Assembly: GCF_006539725.1 (NCBI RefSeq)
Contig: NZ_BJNO01000004.1
Span: 62,001 to 126,000, forward strand
Direction: 5' to 3'
Origin: Klebsiella terrigena
GTDB lineage: Bacteria > Pseudomonadota > Gammaproteobacteria > Enterobacterales > Enterobacteriaceae
DNA length: 64,000 nucleotides
The notes below the pieces were generated by a model that was given only the letters and a program-made list of their open reading frames with translations, had not been told where the DNA came from and searched no databases. The translations under genes and the position numbers were made by a program. Below are positions 35,283-50,091 of the stretch, piece by piece (the stretch's first letter is position 1; every line of letters starts with the position of its first letter).

Positions 35283-36206
35283 ATGAACGCAAAAGTTTGG
35301 GTGGTCGGAGATGCGGTGGTGGACCTGCTGCCGGAGAGCGGAGGGCGGCTGCTGCAGTGTCCAGGCGGCGCGCCGGCCAACGTCGCGGTAGGCGTTGCCC
35401 GCCTCGGCGGAGAGAGCGGATTTATCGGTCGCGTCGGCGACGATCCCTTCGGCCGCTTTATGCACCAGACCCTAAGTCAGGAGCGGGTTGACGTGAGCCA
35501 TATGCGCCTCGACCCGCAGCAGAGAACCTCAACCGTGGTGGTCGATCTCGACAGCCACGGTGAGCGCACCTTTACCTTTATGGTGCGCCCCAGCGCCGAC
35601 CTCTTTTTGCAGCCGGAGGATCTCCCGGCCTTCGCGCCCCGCCAGTGGCTCCACGTCTGCTCTATTGCCCTCAGCGCTGAGCCAAGCCGGAGCACCACCT
35701 TCGCGGCGATGGAGCAGATCAAAAGCGTCGGTGGCTGGGTAAGCTTCGACCCCAATATTCGCGAGGACCTGTGGCAGGACCCGGCGCTGCTGCAGGCCTG
35801 TCTCGACAGGGCGCTGTCGCTTGCTAACGTGGTGAAGCTCTCTGAGGAGGAGCTGGTCTTTATCAGCGGCAGCAGCGATCTGGCGCAGGGTATCGCCATC
35901 TTAAGCCAGCGCTACCGGCCGGAGCTGCTGCTGGTCACCCAGGGTAAAGCCGGCGTGCTGGCGGCTTTTCAGCAGCAGACGATCCACTTTGCGGCGAAGC
36001 CGGTGGTCAGCGTCGATACCACCGGCGCGGGCGATGCCTTCGTCGCCGGGCTGCTCTCCAGCCTCGCCGCCAACGGCATACCGACCGACCTGGCGTCGCT
36101 GGAGCCCGCGCTGCAGCTGGCGCAAACCTGCGGCGCGCTGGCGACCACCGCCAAAGGCGCCATGACCGCCCTCCCCTGGCAGCACGATCTCAATCGCCAG
36201 TTTTGA
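35283..36206 (+). CDS. scrK: ScrK, fructokinase
   Basis: A 307-residue PfkB-family kinase with the N-terminal GG signature (QCPGGAPANVAVGVARLGGESGFIG) and the C-terminal catalytic motif DTTGAGDAFVAG. It phosphorylates the fructose freed by ScrB to fructose 6-phosphate. The ATG at 35283 is preferred over 35277, because GAGGTG is then eight bases away and the protein starts MNAKVW, like known ScrK. Own promoter with a ScrR operator and own terminator, as in the pUR400 and Klebsiella scr regulons. Confidence 0.95.
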   Translation: MNAKVWVVGDAVVDLLPESGGRLLQCPGGAPANVAVGVARLGGESGFIGRVGDDPFGRFMHQTLSQERVDVSHMRLDPQQRTSTVVVDLDSHGERTFTFMVRPSADLFLQPEDLPAFAPRQWLHVCSIALSAEPSRSTTFAAMEQIKSVGGWVSFDPNIREDLWQDPALLQACLDRALSLANVVKLSEEELVFISGSSDLAQGIAILSQRYRPELLLVTQGKAGVLAAFQQQTIHFAAKPVVSVDTTGAGDAFVAGLLSSLAANGIPTDLASLEPALQLAQTCGALATTAKGAMTALPWQHDLNRQF

Positions 36207-36212
36207 TCCCTC

Positions 36213-36241
36213 GCGGGCCGTCCTCAACGGCCCGCTTTGTT
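36213..36241 (+). terminator. scrK terminator
   Basis: A perfect 9-bp stem GCGGGCCGT with a 5-nt loop followed by TTTGTTG, 6 bp after the scrK stop. Confidence 0.75.
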
Positions 36242-36258
36242 GCCTCCGTCACAATTAT

Positions 36259-37891
<1,633 letters not shown>

Positions 37892-37986
37892 CGGCAAGGG
37901 TCTGAAACCAGCTTAAAACCGCGGCATCAGTCCTCTGCTGCCGCGGAAATAAAACCAACAAATAATAAATGCATTCAGAGGGTACT

Positions 37987-39357
37987 ATGGATTTCGAACA
38001 CATTTCCCGCTCGCTGCTTCCGCTGTTAGGAGGCAAGGAAAATATCGCCAGCGCCGCGCACTGCGCCACGCGCCTGCGCCTGGTGCTGGTCGATGATTCG
38101 CTGGCCGACAAGAAGGCCATCGGCGAAATCGAAGGGGTTAAGGGCTGCTTTAATAACGCCGGTCAGATGCAGATTATCTTTGGCACCGGCATCGTCAACA
38201 AGGTCTACGCCGCGTTTATCCAGGTCGCCGGGATCGGCGAGTCCAGCAAGTCGGAAGCCGCCAATATTGCGGCGAGAAAGCTCAACCCGTTCCAGCGCAT
38301 TGCGCGCCTGCTGTCGAACATCTTCGTCCCTATTATTCCGGCTATCGTCGCCTCCGGCCTGCTGATGGGCCTGCTGGGGATGGTAAAAACCTACGGCTGG
38401 GTCGATCCGAGTAACGCCATCTATATCATTCTCGATATGTGCAGCTCGGCGGCCTTTATCATTCTGCCGATCCTGATTGGCTTCACCGCCGCGCGCGAAT
38501 TTGGCGGCAACCCCTATCTCGGCGCAACCCTCGGCGGCATCTTAACCCACCCGGCGCTCACCAACGCCTGGGGCGTGGCCGCCGGTTTCCATTCGATGAA
38601 CTTTTTCGGTCTGGAAATCGCCATGATCGGCTACCAGGGCACGGTATTCCCGGTGCTGCTGGCGGTGTGGTTTATGAGCATCGTCGAGAAGCAGCTGCGC
38701 CGGGTCATTCCTGACGCCCTCGATCTGATCCTGACGCCGTTCCTGACGGTGATCATCTCCGGCTTTATCGCCCTGCTGATTATCGGCCCCGCCGGCCGCG
38801 CGCTGGGCGACGGCATCTCGTTTGTTCTTAGCACCCTGATCGCCCACGCCGGCTGGCTGGCCGGGCTGCTGTTCGGCGGCCTCTACTCGGTTATCGTGAT
38901 CACCGGTATTCACCACAGCTTCCACGCCATTGAGGCCGGACTGCTGGGCAACCCGTCGATCGGCGTCAACTTCCTGCTGCCGATTTGGGCCATGGCCAAC
39001 GTTGCCCAGGGCGGCGCCTGTCTGGCGGTATGGTTTAAAACCAAAGATGCCAAAATCAAAGCCATCACGCTGCCTTCGGCCTTTTCCGCGATGCTCGGGA
39101 TCACCGAAGCGGCGATATTCGGTATTAACCTGCGCTTCGTGAAGCCGTTTATCGCGGCCCTAATCGGCGGCGCGGCGGGCGGCGCGTGGGTGGTATCGAT
39201 GCACGTCTACATGACCGCGGTCGGGCTGACGGCAATCCCGGGTATGGCTATCGTGCAGGCCAGTTCGCTGCTGAACTATATTATCGGGATGGTTATCGCC
39301 TTCGGCGTGGCCTTTACCGTTTCCCTGCTGCTGAAATACAAAACGGACGCTGAATAA
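37987..39357 (+). CDS. scrA: ScrA, sucrose PTS EIIBC permease
   Basis: A 456-residue EIIBC protein: IIB domain with the phosphorylated Cys in AAHCATRLR (about residue 25), then a 10-TM IIC domain (GFHSMNFFGLEIAMIG and ITGIHHSFHAIEAGLLGNP). No IIA domain, so it needs the glucose IIA (Crr). Imports and phosphorylates sucrose to sucrose 6-phosphate. The ATG at 37987 with AGAGGG upstream gives the standard MDFEHI start; an in-frame ATG at 37969 is unlikely. Its stop overlaps the scrB start (TAATG). Confidence 0.95.
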   Translation: MDFEHISRSLLPLLGGKENIASAAHCATRLRLVLVDDSLADKKAIGEIEGVKGCFNNAGQMQIIFGTGIVNKVYAAFIQVAGIGESSKSEAANIAARKLNPFQRIARLLSNIFVPIIPAIVASGLLMGLLGMVKTYGWVDPSNAIYIILDMCSSAAFIILPILIGFTAAREFGGNPYLGATLGGILTHPALTNAWGVAAGFHSMNFFGLEIAMIGYQGTVFPVLLAVWFMSIVEKQLRRVIPDALDLILTPFLTVIISGFIALLIIGPAGRALGDGISFVLSTLIAHAGWLAGLLFGGLYSVIVITGIHHSFHAIEAGLLGNPSIGVNFLLPIWAMANVAQGGACLAVWFKTKDAKIKAITLPSAFSAMLGITEAAIFGINLRFVKPFIAALIGGAAGGAWVVSMHVYMTAVGLTAIPGMAIVQASSLLNYIIGMVIAFGVAFTVSLLLKYKTDAE

Positions 39358-40766
39358 TGTCACTTCCTTCACGTTTGCCGGCAATTTTACGCGCCGTGAT
39401 GCAGGGCCAGCCGCGCGCGCTGCGCGATAGCCACTATCCGCAGTGGCACCTGGCCCCCACCACCGGCCTGATGAACGATCCTAACGGCTTTATCGAATTT
39501 GCCGGGCGCTATCACCTGTTTTACCAGTGGAACCCGATAGCCTGCGATCATACGTTCAAGTGCTGGGGGCACTGGAGCTCCGCCGACCTGCTGCACTGGC
39601 AGCATGAGCCGATTGCGCTGATGCCGGACGAAGAGTACGACCGCAACGGCTGCTACTCGGGGAGCGCCGTCGATAACGACGGCAAATTGACCCTGTGCTA
39701 TACCGGCAACGTGAAGTTTGAAGACGGCAGCAGAACCGCGTGGCAGTGCCTGGCGACGGAAAACGGCGACGGTACCTTTAGCAAAACCGGCCCGGTGCTG
39801 GCGCTGCCGAAGGGCTACACCGGCCACGTCCGCGACCCGAAGGTCTGGCAGCATGAAGGCCGCTGGTTCATGGTCCTCGGCGCCCAGGATCTGCAAAAGC
39901 GCGGTAAGGTGCTGCTGTTCAGCTCCGCGGATTTGCACCAGTGGGAGGCGGCAGGCGAAATTGCCGGCAGCGATCTCAACGGCCTGCGCGACGCCGGCTA
40001 TATGTGGGAGTGTCCGGACCTCTTCCCGCTCGCCGACCAGCATATCCTGATCTGCTGCCCCCAGGGCATCGCCCGCGAGGCCGATCGCTTCCTCAACACC
40101 TATCCCGCCGTGTGGACGGCGGGCCGCTTCGACTACGCCAGCGCCCGCTTTGACCACGGCGCGCTTTATGAGCTCGATGCCGGCTTCGAATTTTACGCCC
40201 CGCAGACCATGCTGGCCGCCGACGGCCGGCGGCTGCTGGTCGGCTGGATGGGGGTTCCGGACGGCGAAGAGATGCGCCAGCCGACCCTCGCCCACGGCTG
40301 GATCCACCAGATGACCTGCCTACGGGAGCTGGAGCTGCGCGACGGCAAACTCTACCAGCATCCGGTGCGCGAGCTGGCGGACCTGCGCGGCGAGGCCCGC
40401 GGCTGGCAGGGGCTTGGCCTGCCGCTGGCGCCGATGGACATGGTCTTTGAGGTGGCGCCCGGCGACGAGCTGGCGATTGATTTCGGCGGCGCCCTCAGGC
40501 TCACTCTCGACGCCGACGGCATTCGCCTCGAACGCCGCAGCCTGGCCTGCGACGACGCGCTCTACCGCTACTGGCGGGGAGAGGTGCGGGCGCTGCGGAT
40601 CTTATGCGACAGCTCAAGCATTGAGATTTTCATTAACGGCGGAGAAGGCGTGATGAGCAGCCGCTATTTCCCGCAGTATCCCGGGCAAATGATTTTCAGC
40701 GGTGCGACGCCGGCTGCATTCTGCTACTGGCCGCTGCGGCCATGCATGGTAGAATCAGCGTTTTAA
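39357..40766 (+). CDS. scrB: ScrB, sucrose-6-phosphate hydrolase
   Basis: A 469-residue GH32 enzyme with the three catalytic signatures: nucleophile Asp in MNDPNGF (near residue 41), transition-state RDPKVW and acid/base Glu in ECPDLF. A C-terminal beta-sandwich completes the fold. It splits sucrose 6-phosphate to glucose 6-phosphate and fructose, the latter going to ScrK. Coupled to scrA by a one-base overlap. Confidence 0.96.
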   Translation: MSLPSRLPAILRAVMQGQPRALRDSHYPQWHLAPTTGLMNDPNGFIEFAGRYHLFYQWNPIACDHTFKCWGHWSSADLLHWQHEPIALMPDEEYDRNGCYSGSAVDNDGKLTLCYTGNVKFEDGSRTAWQCLATENGDGTFSKTGPVLALPKGYTGHVRDPKVWQHEGRWFMVLGAQDLQKRGKVLLFSSADLHQWEAAGEIAGSDLNGLRDAGYMWECPDLFPLADQHILICCPQGIAREADRFLNTYPAVWTAGRFDYASARFDHGALYELDAGFEFYAPQTMLAADGRRLLVGWMGVPDGEEMRQPTLAHGWIHQMTCLRELELRDGKLYQHPVRELADLRGEARGWQGLGLPLAPMDMVFEVAPGDELAIDFGGALRLTLDADGIRLERRSLACDDALYRYWRGEVRALRILCDSSSIEIFINGGEGVMSSRYFPQYPGQMIFSGATPAAFCYWPLRPCMVESAF

Positions 40767-40787
40767 TTTCGGGCGTATGCTGTCGTG

Positions 40788-41792
40788 ATGAAAACCAAAC
40801 GCGTTACCATTAAAGATATCGCCGAGCTGGCGGGCGTCTCGAAAGCGACCGCCAGCCTCGTGCTGAACGGTCGTGGCAAAGAGCTGCGCGTGGCGCAGGA
40901 GACCCGCGAACGCGTCCAGACCATCGCCCGCGAGCAGCACTATCAGCCGAGTATCCACGCCCGCTCGCTGCGCGATAACCGCAGCCATACCATCGGACTG
41001 GTGGTGCCTGAAATCACCAACTACGGCTTCGCGGTCTTCTCCCACGAGCTGGAAATGCTGTGCCGCGAGGCGGGCGTGCAGCTGCTTATCTCCTGCACCG
41101 ACGAAAACCCGGCCCAGGAAAGCATGGTGGTCAATAATATGATTGCCCGCCAGGTTGACGGCCTGATCGTCGCCTCCTGCATGCACAACGACGCGGATTA
41201 CCTCAAGCTCAGCGAGCAGCTGCCGGTGGTATTGTTTGACCGCAGCCCCAGCGGCAGCAGCCTGCCGCTGGTGATGACCGACTCCATCACACCCACCGCC
41301 GAGCTGATCTCACGGATTGCGCCCCAGCACGCCGAGGAGTTCTGGTTTCTCGGCGGCCAGCCGCGGCTTTCGCCTTCGCGGGACCGGCTGGCCGGCTTTA
41401 CCCAGGGGCTGGCGCAGGCGGGCGTTGAGCTTCGCCCTGAATGGGTGATTAACGGCAACTATCATCCCAGCTCCGGTTACGAAATGTTTGCCGCGCTCTG
41501 CGCGCGGCTGGGGCGGCCGCCTCAGGCGCTGTTCACCGCCGCCTGCGGCCTGCTGGAAGGGGTGCTGCGCTACATGAGCCAGCATAATCTACTCGATTCC
41601 GGCATCCATCTCGCCAGCTTCGACGATCACTATCTGTACGACTCGCTGTCGCTGCGCATTGATACCGTTCAGCAGGATAATCGCCAGCTGGCCTGGCACT
41701 GCTATGACCTGATCAGCCAGCTTATCGACGGCGCCACCCCGGAGCCGCTGCAGCGCTATCTGCCGGCGACCCTGCAAATTCGCCACCGCTAG
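40788..41792 (+). CDS. scrR: ScrR, LacI-family sucrose repressor
   Basis: A 334-residue LacI-family repressor with [25 protein letters not shown] and a sensor domain that binds fructose or fructose 1-phosphate in known ScrR. The ATG at 40788 matches known ScrR; a GTG at 40785 is also in frame. It lies 21 bp after scrB and is probably co-transcribed, which makes the regulon autoregulated. Targets: the TAAACCGGTTTA sites at 35242, 36259 and 36317. It ends 1 bp from the convergent bglG stop. Confidence 0.96.
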   Translation: MKTKRVTIKDIAELAGVSKATASLVLNGRGKELRVAQETRERVQTIAREQHYQPSIHARSLRDNRSHTIGLVVPEITNYGFAVFSHELEMLCREAGVQLLISCTDENPAQESMVVNNMIARQVDGLIVASCMHNDADYLKLSEQLPVVLFDRSPSGSSLPLVMTDSITPTAELISRIAPQHAEEFWFLGGQPRLSPSRDRLAGFTQGLAQAGVELRPEWVINGNYHPSSGYEMFAALCARLGRPPQALFTAACGLLEGVLRYMSQHNLLDSGIHLASFDDHYLYDSLSLRIDTVQQDNRQLAWHCYDLISQLIDGATPEPLQRYLPATLQIRHR

Positions 41793-41793
41793 C

Positions 41794-42633
41794 CTATTCG
41801 TCCGAGCCGGTGATCCTCACCAGGTGGACGGTCAGCCACAGCAGTTCGTTGCCGCCCAGCGCTATTCCCAGCTGGGCCTGCACGTAGTCTCGGATCAGCT
41901 CGGCGCAGCGCCAGGCGTGCGGGTACTCCTTCACGACCTGCGCCAGCAGAAAGCTGTCCCGGGCGGTATCCAGCTCCCCCTCCTGCAGCCGCTGGAGGAA
42001 AAACTGCATATGAACGAGAAAGCGCGAGTAGTTAATCGACCCGGTGTCGATCTCCTGCTTAAAGTGGTACTGCACGAGGCTAAAAATATCCTTGAGCATT
42101 TTCACCGACTGCATGGTCTGCGCGACGTCATCGCCCTCGCTCTGCCCGTTAACCAGGTGAAAGGCGATATTGCCCGCCTCCTCTTCAGGCAGCGCTATCC
42201 CGTACTGCTGGCGAATCATCGCCACCGCCTCGCTGGCGACCCGAAACTGCTGCGGGTAGAAACGCCGCACTTCCGGCAGCAGCCGGTTTTGAATCGCAAT
42301 CCCCTTCCGGCAGCGCGCTATGGCGAAATCGAGGTGGTCGGCAAGGGTGAAGAAAATCTGCTCCCGCACTTTGCTGCTGAGCTGCATATTGGCGCGGGAG
42401 ATAATCATGGCGGCCATCTCGATAACCTCATCCGGTATCGCCGAGAGCGCCTCCAGGTAGCCGCTTCGGTTGATGGGCGTTTGCATCACAAACAGCTTTT
42501 CAATCTTCTCCTCGGCAATCTCATCCCCCGGCCTGCTGCTAAAGCCAATCCCCTTCCCCATAACGATAACCTCCCTGTTATCGCTGTCGGAAGAGAGTAT
42601 CAGGCTGTTATTAAGCACCTTCTGAACAATCAT
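41794..42633 (-). CDS. bglG: BglG/LicT-family transcriptional antiterminator
   Basis: A 279-residue antiterminator: N-terminal CAT RNA-binding domain (MIVQKVLNNSLILSSD, about 1-55), then two PRD domains with conserved His residues (TLADHLDFAI, NIAFHLVNG, RFLVHMQFF, WLTVHLVRI) that are PTS phosphorylation sites in the family. It binds the RAT hairpin to prevent the leader terminator. Unusually it is the last gene of its operon, 2 bp after the GH1 gene; in E. coli bgl it comes first. The RAT/terminator pair sits at 45953-46035. Confidence 0.92.
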   Translation of the reverse strand: MIVQKVLNNSLILSSDSDNREVIVMGKGIGFSSRPGDEIAEEKIEKLFVMQTPINRSGYLEALSAIPDEVIEMAAMIISRANMQLSSKVREQIFFTLADHLDFAIARCRKGIAIQNRLLPEVRRFYPQQFRVASEAVAMIRQQYGIALPEEEAGNIAFHLVNGQSEGDDVAQTMQSVKMLKDIFSLVQYHFKQEIDTGSINYSRFLVHMQFFLQRLQEGELDTARDSFLLAQVVKEYPHAWRCAELIRDYVQAQLGIALGGNELLWLTVHLVRITGSDE

Positions 42634-42635
42634 CT

Positions 42636-45931
<3,296 letters not shown>

Positions 45932-45952
45932 AGTGTTCCCTGGTGTTGAGGC

Positions 45953-46013
45953 AAAAAAAAAGACCAAAACGGAGACGCTCCCCTTAGCGGGAGAGCATTC
46001 CTATTTTGGTCTT
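45953..46013 (-). terminator. Leader terminator of the bgl-type operon
   Basis: On the minus strand AAGACCAAAA pairs with TTTTGGTCTT around a second GC-rich inner stem, followed by a T9 run (plus-strand A's at 45953-45961). It sits 22 bp before the PTS start codon, so it blocks the operon unless antitermination occurs. Confidence 0.92.
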
Positions 46014-46035
46014 GCCTGCTTTCGCAGTAGCACGC
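46008..46035 (-). promoter_or_regulatory. RAT (ribonucleic antiterminator) site
   Basis: Minus-strand TACTGC-gaaa-GCAGGCAAGACC matches the BglG/LicT RAT consensus (TTACTGC...GCAGGCAAAACC). Its 3' end overlaps the first arm of the leader terminator, so RAT and terminator are mutually exclusive folds, as in bgl and lic systems. Confidence 0.9.
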
Positions 46036-46157
46036 CGTAATAAAAATGGGCTATTTCGCCGGATTATCTAAGCGGCCCGGCCCGGTTTCAATCGGGTCTG
46101 CGCAAAAGTGTGAGCCAGGTTGAGGAAATTCTTAAACCAACGCCGTTCCCCGGGACC

Positions 46158-47087
46158 TCAGCCCAGCGCTTCGCTGCGCAGCCAGCTCTGCAGCAGCCTG
46201 CCGTTGGGCGTCATTTCGCTGTCCTGGCGCACGCACAGGTAGTAATCCCGGCCGTCATCGATCGCCGCATCAAAGATTTTCACCAGCTCGCCGCTGTTCA
46301 GATACGGCGCGATCAGCGGCTCGCGCATCAGCGCGCAGCCCAGCCCGGCCTGCACGCCGGCGAGGGTTAACAGCCCGTCCTCAAACAGCGGCCCCGTCGA
46401 TCGCGGCGGGCGCTTCACGCCCTGCTGCACAAACCACTGGTTCCAGGTGCTGCGCTCCTCGTCGTGGAGCAGCGGCATCTGCAGCAGCTGCTCCGGGGTA
46501 TCAATATGTCCGTGCAGGCGGATAAACGCCCGGCTGCATACCGCCACCATTCTGCCGGAAATCAGCTTTTCGCTCTGATATCCCGCCCACCGCCCGTTGC
46601 CGAAGCGAATCGACATATCCGAGGCGTCGCTGAGGTAGTTGCGGTGGTTGGCGTAAACCACGTTAATTTCGGTCTGCGGGTTGGCGTGAACGAATGACGG
46701 CAGGCGAGGAATAAACCAGCCCATGCCGAACAGCGGGATCAGGCTGATCGTGACCTGCTGGCTCTGGACCTGATCGACCAGATGCTCGGTGGCCTGGCGC
46801 AGAACGTTAAACGCCGCGCGGATGGAGCGGTAGTATTCCCGCCCCTGCAGGCTGAGGGTCAGCCGTCGCCCCTGGCGCTCGGTAAGCGGGATCTGCAGAT
46901 ATCCCTCCAGCACCTTCAGCTGATGGCTGACCGCCGACGGCGATATCGCCAGCTCCTGAGCGGCCAGGGTGATGCTGCCGAGGCGGGCGATGGCCTCAAA
47001 AGCGCGCACCGCCCGCAGCGGCGGATCGTTGGCCAGGCCGCTTTCCGCCCAGCCTTCCCGCTCCGCCGATTGTTCTGTTTTTTTCAT
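46158..47087 (-). CDS. LysR-family regulator (GcvA-type), likely controls the ATC operon
   Basis: A 309-residue LysR regulator with an N-terminal winged HTH (LRAVRAFEAIARLGSITLAAQELAISPSAVSHQLKVLE, about 25-62) and a type 2 periplasmic-binding effector domain. The DNA-binding part resembles GcvA and DsdC-like regulators of amino-acid metabolism. Divergent from the ABC importer/ATC hydrolase operon with a 171-bp A+T-rich gap, a normal arrangement for a LysR activator. Effector unknown; ATC or cysteine would be logical. Confidence 0.9.
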   Translation of the reverse strand: MKKTEQSAEREGWAESGLANDPPLRAVRAFEAIARLGSITLAAQELAISPSAVSHQLKVLEGYLQIPLTERQGRRLTLSLQGREYYRSIRAAFNVLRQATEHLVDQVQSQQVTISLIPLFGMGWFIPRLPSFVHANPQTEINVVYANHRNYLSDASDMSIRFGNGRWAGYQSEKLISGRMVAVCSRAFIRLHGHIDTPEQLLQMPLLHDEERSTWNQWFVQQGVKRPPRSTGPLFEDGLLTLAGVQAGLGCALMREPLIAPYLNSGELVKIFDAAIDDGRDYYLCVRQDSEMTPNGRLLQSWLRSEALG

Positions 47088-47258
47088 ATATTGATTTTCT
47101 TAGCGCTAAGTGAGATCCGACACGTTATTTAATTATATTAAATATCATAAAGATAGATAAATTCGAGATCATAATAAGAAAGAATATATCCGTATTTTAC
47201 AATTTAATTCATTTATTGGATGGTAGCCGTAATTTGAGCATATTGTCGGGTAAATCGG

Positions 47259-48209
47259 TTGGACACACTCATACAGCAATTCATCAATGGCATCATGCTG
47301 GGAAGCATCTACGCCCTTATCGCGCTCGGCTACACCATGGTGTACGGCATCCTGCGCATCATTAACTTTGCCCACGGCGATATTCTGATGGTCGGCGCCC
47401 TGACGACGCTGTCGGCAATGAACGCGCTAAACGCCCATTTTCCCGGCCTGCCGCCGCTGGCCCAGCTGAGCCTGGCGCTGATGCTGGCTATGGTCGTCTG
47501 CGCCCTGCTGGCGATGGCGGTTGAGCGCTTTGCCTACCGCCGCCTGCGCAACGCTCCGCGCCTGGCGCCGCTGATCTCGGGGATCGGCGTGTCGGTGCTG
47601 CTGCAAACCGTGGCGATGATTATCTGGACCCGCAACCCGCTGATGTTCCAGCAGATCCTGCCGATGGAGCCGATCGCCGTGACCCACGGCAGCGCGGCGC
47701 ATCCGCCGGCAATCGTCACCGTGACCGGCATCGTCACCGTTGCGCTGGCTTTTGCGGTCATGCTCGGCCTGTGGCTGCTGGTGGAATTTACCCGCTTAGG
47801 CCGCGGCATGCGCGCGGTGGCGGAGAACCCGCGCATCGCCACGCTGATGGGGGTCAACCCCAACGCCATTATCACCCTCACCTTCGCCATCGGCGGCGCG
47901 TTTGCGGCGCTGGCGGGCGTCATGATGGCCAGCAACTACGGCAGCGCCAGCTTCTCAATGGGCTTCCTCCCCGGCATTAAGGCCTTCACCGCGGCGGTGC
48001 TCGGCGGCATCGGCAATATTCGCGGCGCGATGCTCGGCGGCCTGCTGCTGGGGATCATCGAATCGCTGGGCGCCGGCTATCTCGGCGACCTGACCCACGG
48101 CGTCTTCGGCAGCAACTATCAGGATATCTTCGCCTTTATGGTGCTGATTGTGGTGCTGGTATTCCGTCCCGCCGGTTTACTCGGCGAGCGCGTCGCGCAT
48201 CGGGCATAG
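47259..48209 (+). CDS. LivH-type ABC permease
   Basis: A 316-residue permease of the branched-chain amino-acid (HAAT) family with about eight TM segments and the signatures MLGSIYALIALGYTMVYGILRIINFAHG and NYGSASFSMGFLPGIKAFTAAVLGG. The start must be TTG at 47259: an in-frame TGA lies at 47235-47237 with no ATG or GTG between, and the resulting 12-residue leader before GIMLGS has the normal family length. First of seven genes read in one direction to 53714. Confidence 0.88.
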   Translation: MDTLIQQFINGIMLGSIYALIALGYTMVYGILRIINFAHGDILMVGALTTLSAMNALNAHFPGLPPLAQLSLALMLAMVVCALLAMAVERFAYRRLRNAPRLAPLISGIGVSVLLQTVAMIIWTRNPLMFQQILPMEPIAVTHGSAAHPPAIVTVTGIVTVALAFAVMLGLWLLVEFTRLGRGMRAVAENPRIATLMGVNPNAIITLTFAIGGAFAALAGVMMASNYGSASFSMGFLPGIKAFTAAVLGGIGNIRGAMLGGLLLGIIESLGAGYLGDLTHGVFGSNYQDIFAFMVLIVVLVFRPAGLLGERVAHRA

Positions 48210-48217
48210 GAAAAAAT

Positions 48218-49327
48218 ATGACAACGGCACAACTCGTCGCGGCCCCCGCCGCATCCCGTCGCTTCTGGTCCGGCATGACCCTGTTTATCTGCGCGCTGCT
48301 GGTGGCGCCGATGGTCGCCAGCCAGCTCGGCGGCAACTACTGGGTGCGGGTTATCGACTTCGCCCTGCTGTACATCATGCTGGCGCTGGGGCTCAACATC
48401 GTGGTCGGCTACACCGGCCTGCTGGATATGGGCTTTATCGCCTTCTACGCCGTCGGCGCCTACCTGGCGGCGCTGCTCGCCTCTCCGCATCTGCTGGAGG
48501 CGTTTCCGCAGTTGCTGGCCTGGTTCCCGGACGGCCTGCACACCTCCTGGCTGCTGATTATTCCGCTCGCCGCGCTGGTGGCGGCGGGCTGCGGCATCGT
48601 GCTGGGCGCGCCGACCCTCAAGCTGCGCGGGGACTACCTGGCCATCGTCACCCTCGGCTTCGGCGAGATTATCCGCATCCTGATGCGCAACCTCGATCGC
48701 CCGGTGAACATTACCAACGGCGCAAAGGGTATTTCCGGCGTCGATACGCTGAGCCTGTTCGGCCTTAAATTCAGCGGCGTCTATCACTGGTTCGGCGTTA
48801 AGGTTCCGGCGCTGTGGCTGTGGTACTACCTGCTGATGCTGGTGATTGTGGCGATTATCTTCGTCTGCCTGCGCCTGCAGCACTCGCGGATCGGCCGCGC
48901 CTGGCACGCCATCCGTGAGGATGAGGACGTTGCCCGGGCGATGGGCATTAACCTGCGTAACTATAAGCTGCTGGCCTTCGCCATCGGCGCCTCGTTCGGC
49001 GGCGTCGCCGGGGCGCTGTTCGGCGCTTTCCAGGGCTTCGTCTCCCCCGAATCCTTCACCCTGCAGGAGTCGATTGCGGTGCTGGCGATGGTGGTGCTCG
49101 GCGGCATGGGGCATATCCCGGGCGTTATCCTCGGCGCCGTTCTGCTGACCGCCCTGCCCGAGCTGCTGCGCAGCCAGGCCGCCCCGCTGCAGCAGGCGCT
49201 GTTTGGCGAAGTGCTGATTGACCCGGAAATTCTGCGCCAGCTGTTCTACGGCCTGGCGCTGGTGCTGGTGATGCTGCTGCGCCCGCAGGGCATCTGGCCC
49301 GCCGGACACAAAGGAGCCAAAGCATGA
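48218..49327 (+). CDS. LivM-type ABC permease
   Basis: A 369-residue HAAT-family permease. Family segments ALGLNIVVGYTGLLDMGFIAFYAVGAY, TLGFGEIIRILMRN and SFGGVAGALFGAFQGFVSPESF are present. It forms the heterodimeric channel with the LivH-type protein. AGGAAAAA precedes the start 9 bp after the upstream stop, and its stop overlaps the ATPase start by 4 bp. Confidence 0.9.
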   Translation: MTTAQLVAAPAASRRFWSGMTLFICALLVAPMVASQLGGNYWVRVIDFALLYIMLALGLNIVVGYTGLLDMGFIAFYAVGAYLAALLASPHLLEAFPQLLAWFPDGLHTSWLLIIPLAALVAAGCGIVLGAPTLKLRGDYLAIVTLGFGEIIRILMRNLDRPVNITNGAKGISGVDTLSLFGLKFSGVYHWFGVKVPALWLWYYLLMLVIVAIIFVCLRLQHSRIGRAWHAIREDEDVARAMGINLRNYKLLAFAIGASFGGVAGALFGAFQGFVSPESFTLQESIAVLAMVVLGGMGHIPGVILGAVLLTALPELLRSQAAPLQQALFGEVLIDPEILRQLFYGLALVLVMLLRPQGIWPAGHKGAKA

Positions 49328-50091
49328 GCCTGCTCAGCGTGAGCCATATGTCCAAGCGCTTCGGCGGCCTGACGGCGGTCGATAACGTCTCGCTCGCCAT
49401 CAACGAGGGCGAAATCTACGGTCTTATCGGCCCCAACGGCGCGGGTAAAACTACCTGCTTTAACCTGATAACCGGGCTCTATCCGGCGGACAGCGGCGAG
49501 TTCGCCATCGCCGGTCAGCCCTACTTTCCGAAAAACATTGAGAAAGTCACCGCCGCCGGCATCGCCCGCACCTTCCAGAACGTGCGGCTGTTTAACCAGA
49601 TGTCGGTGCTGGAAAACGTGATGGTCGGCCGCCACGTACGCACCCGCAACGGCCTGTGGGCGGCGCTGAGCCGCCACCGACGCGCCCGCGCCGAAGAGGC
49701 GCAAACCCGCGAGCTGGCGTGGCACTGGCTGGAGTATACCGGCATCGCCCAGTTCGCCCACTACCGCGCCTGCGACCTCGCCTACGGCCACCAGCGGCGG
49801 CTGGAGATTGCCCGCGCGCTGGCTACCGACCCGCGCCTGCTGGCGCTGGACGAGCCGGCCGCTGGCATGAACGCCGCGGAGAAAGTGGCGCTTGGCGAGC
49901 TGCTGCTGCGCATCCGCAACGACGGCAAAACGCTGCTGATGATTGAGCACGACGTCAAGCTGGTGATGGGGATCTGCGATCGCCTGATGGTGCTGGACTA
50001 TGGCAAAACGCTGGCCAGCGGCACGCCTGAAACCGTACGTCGTGACCCGGCGGTTATCGCCGCCTGGCTGGGAGGAAACGCGCATGTCTGA
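49324..50091 (+). CDS. LivG-type ABC ATPase
   Basis: A 255-residue ATPase with Walker A (GPNGAGKTT, near residue 38), the insertion typical of LivG (TFQNVRLFNQMSVLENVMVG), a signature region reading LAYGHQRRLEIAR (YG in place of the common SGG, as in many LivG proteins), Walker B LLALDEPAAGMN and switch His in IEHDVKLVM. Intact. Overlaps the LivF-type gene by 8 bp. Confidence 0.92.
   Translation: MSLLSVSHMSKRFGGLTAVDNVSLAINEGEIYGLIGPNGAGKTTCFNLITGLYPADSGEFAIAGQPYFPKNIEKVTAAGIARTFQNVRLFNQMSVLENVMVGRHVRTRNGLWAALSRHRRARAEEAQTRELAWHWLEYTGIAQFAHYRACDLAYGHQRRLEIARALATDPRLLALDEPAAGMNAAEKVALGELLLRIRNDGKTLLMIEHDVKLVMGICDRLMVLDYGKTLASGTPETVRRDPAVIAAWLGGNAHV

Noticed and set aside
48119-49309. A 396-codon minus-strand frame opposite the LivM-type permease
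   Set aside because: Shadow frame; Gln/His/Arg-rich, no domain, and the real gene on the plus strand has strong family signatures.
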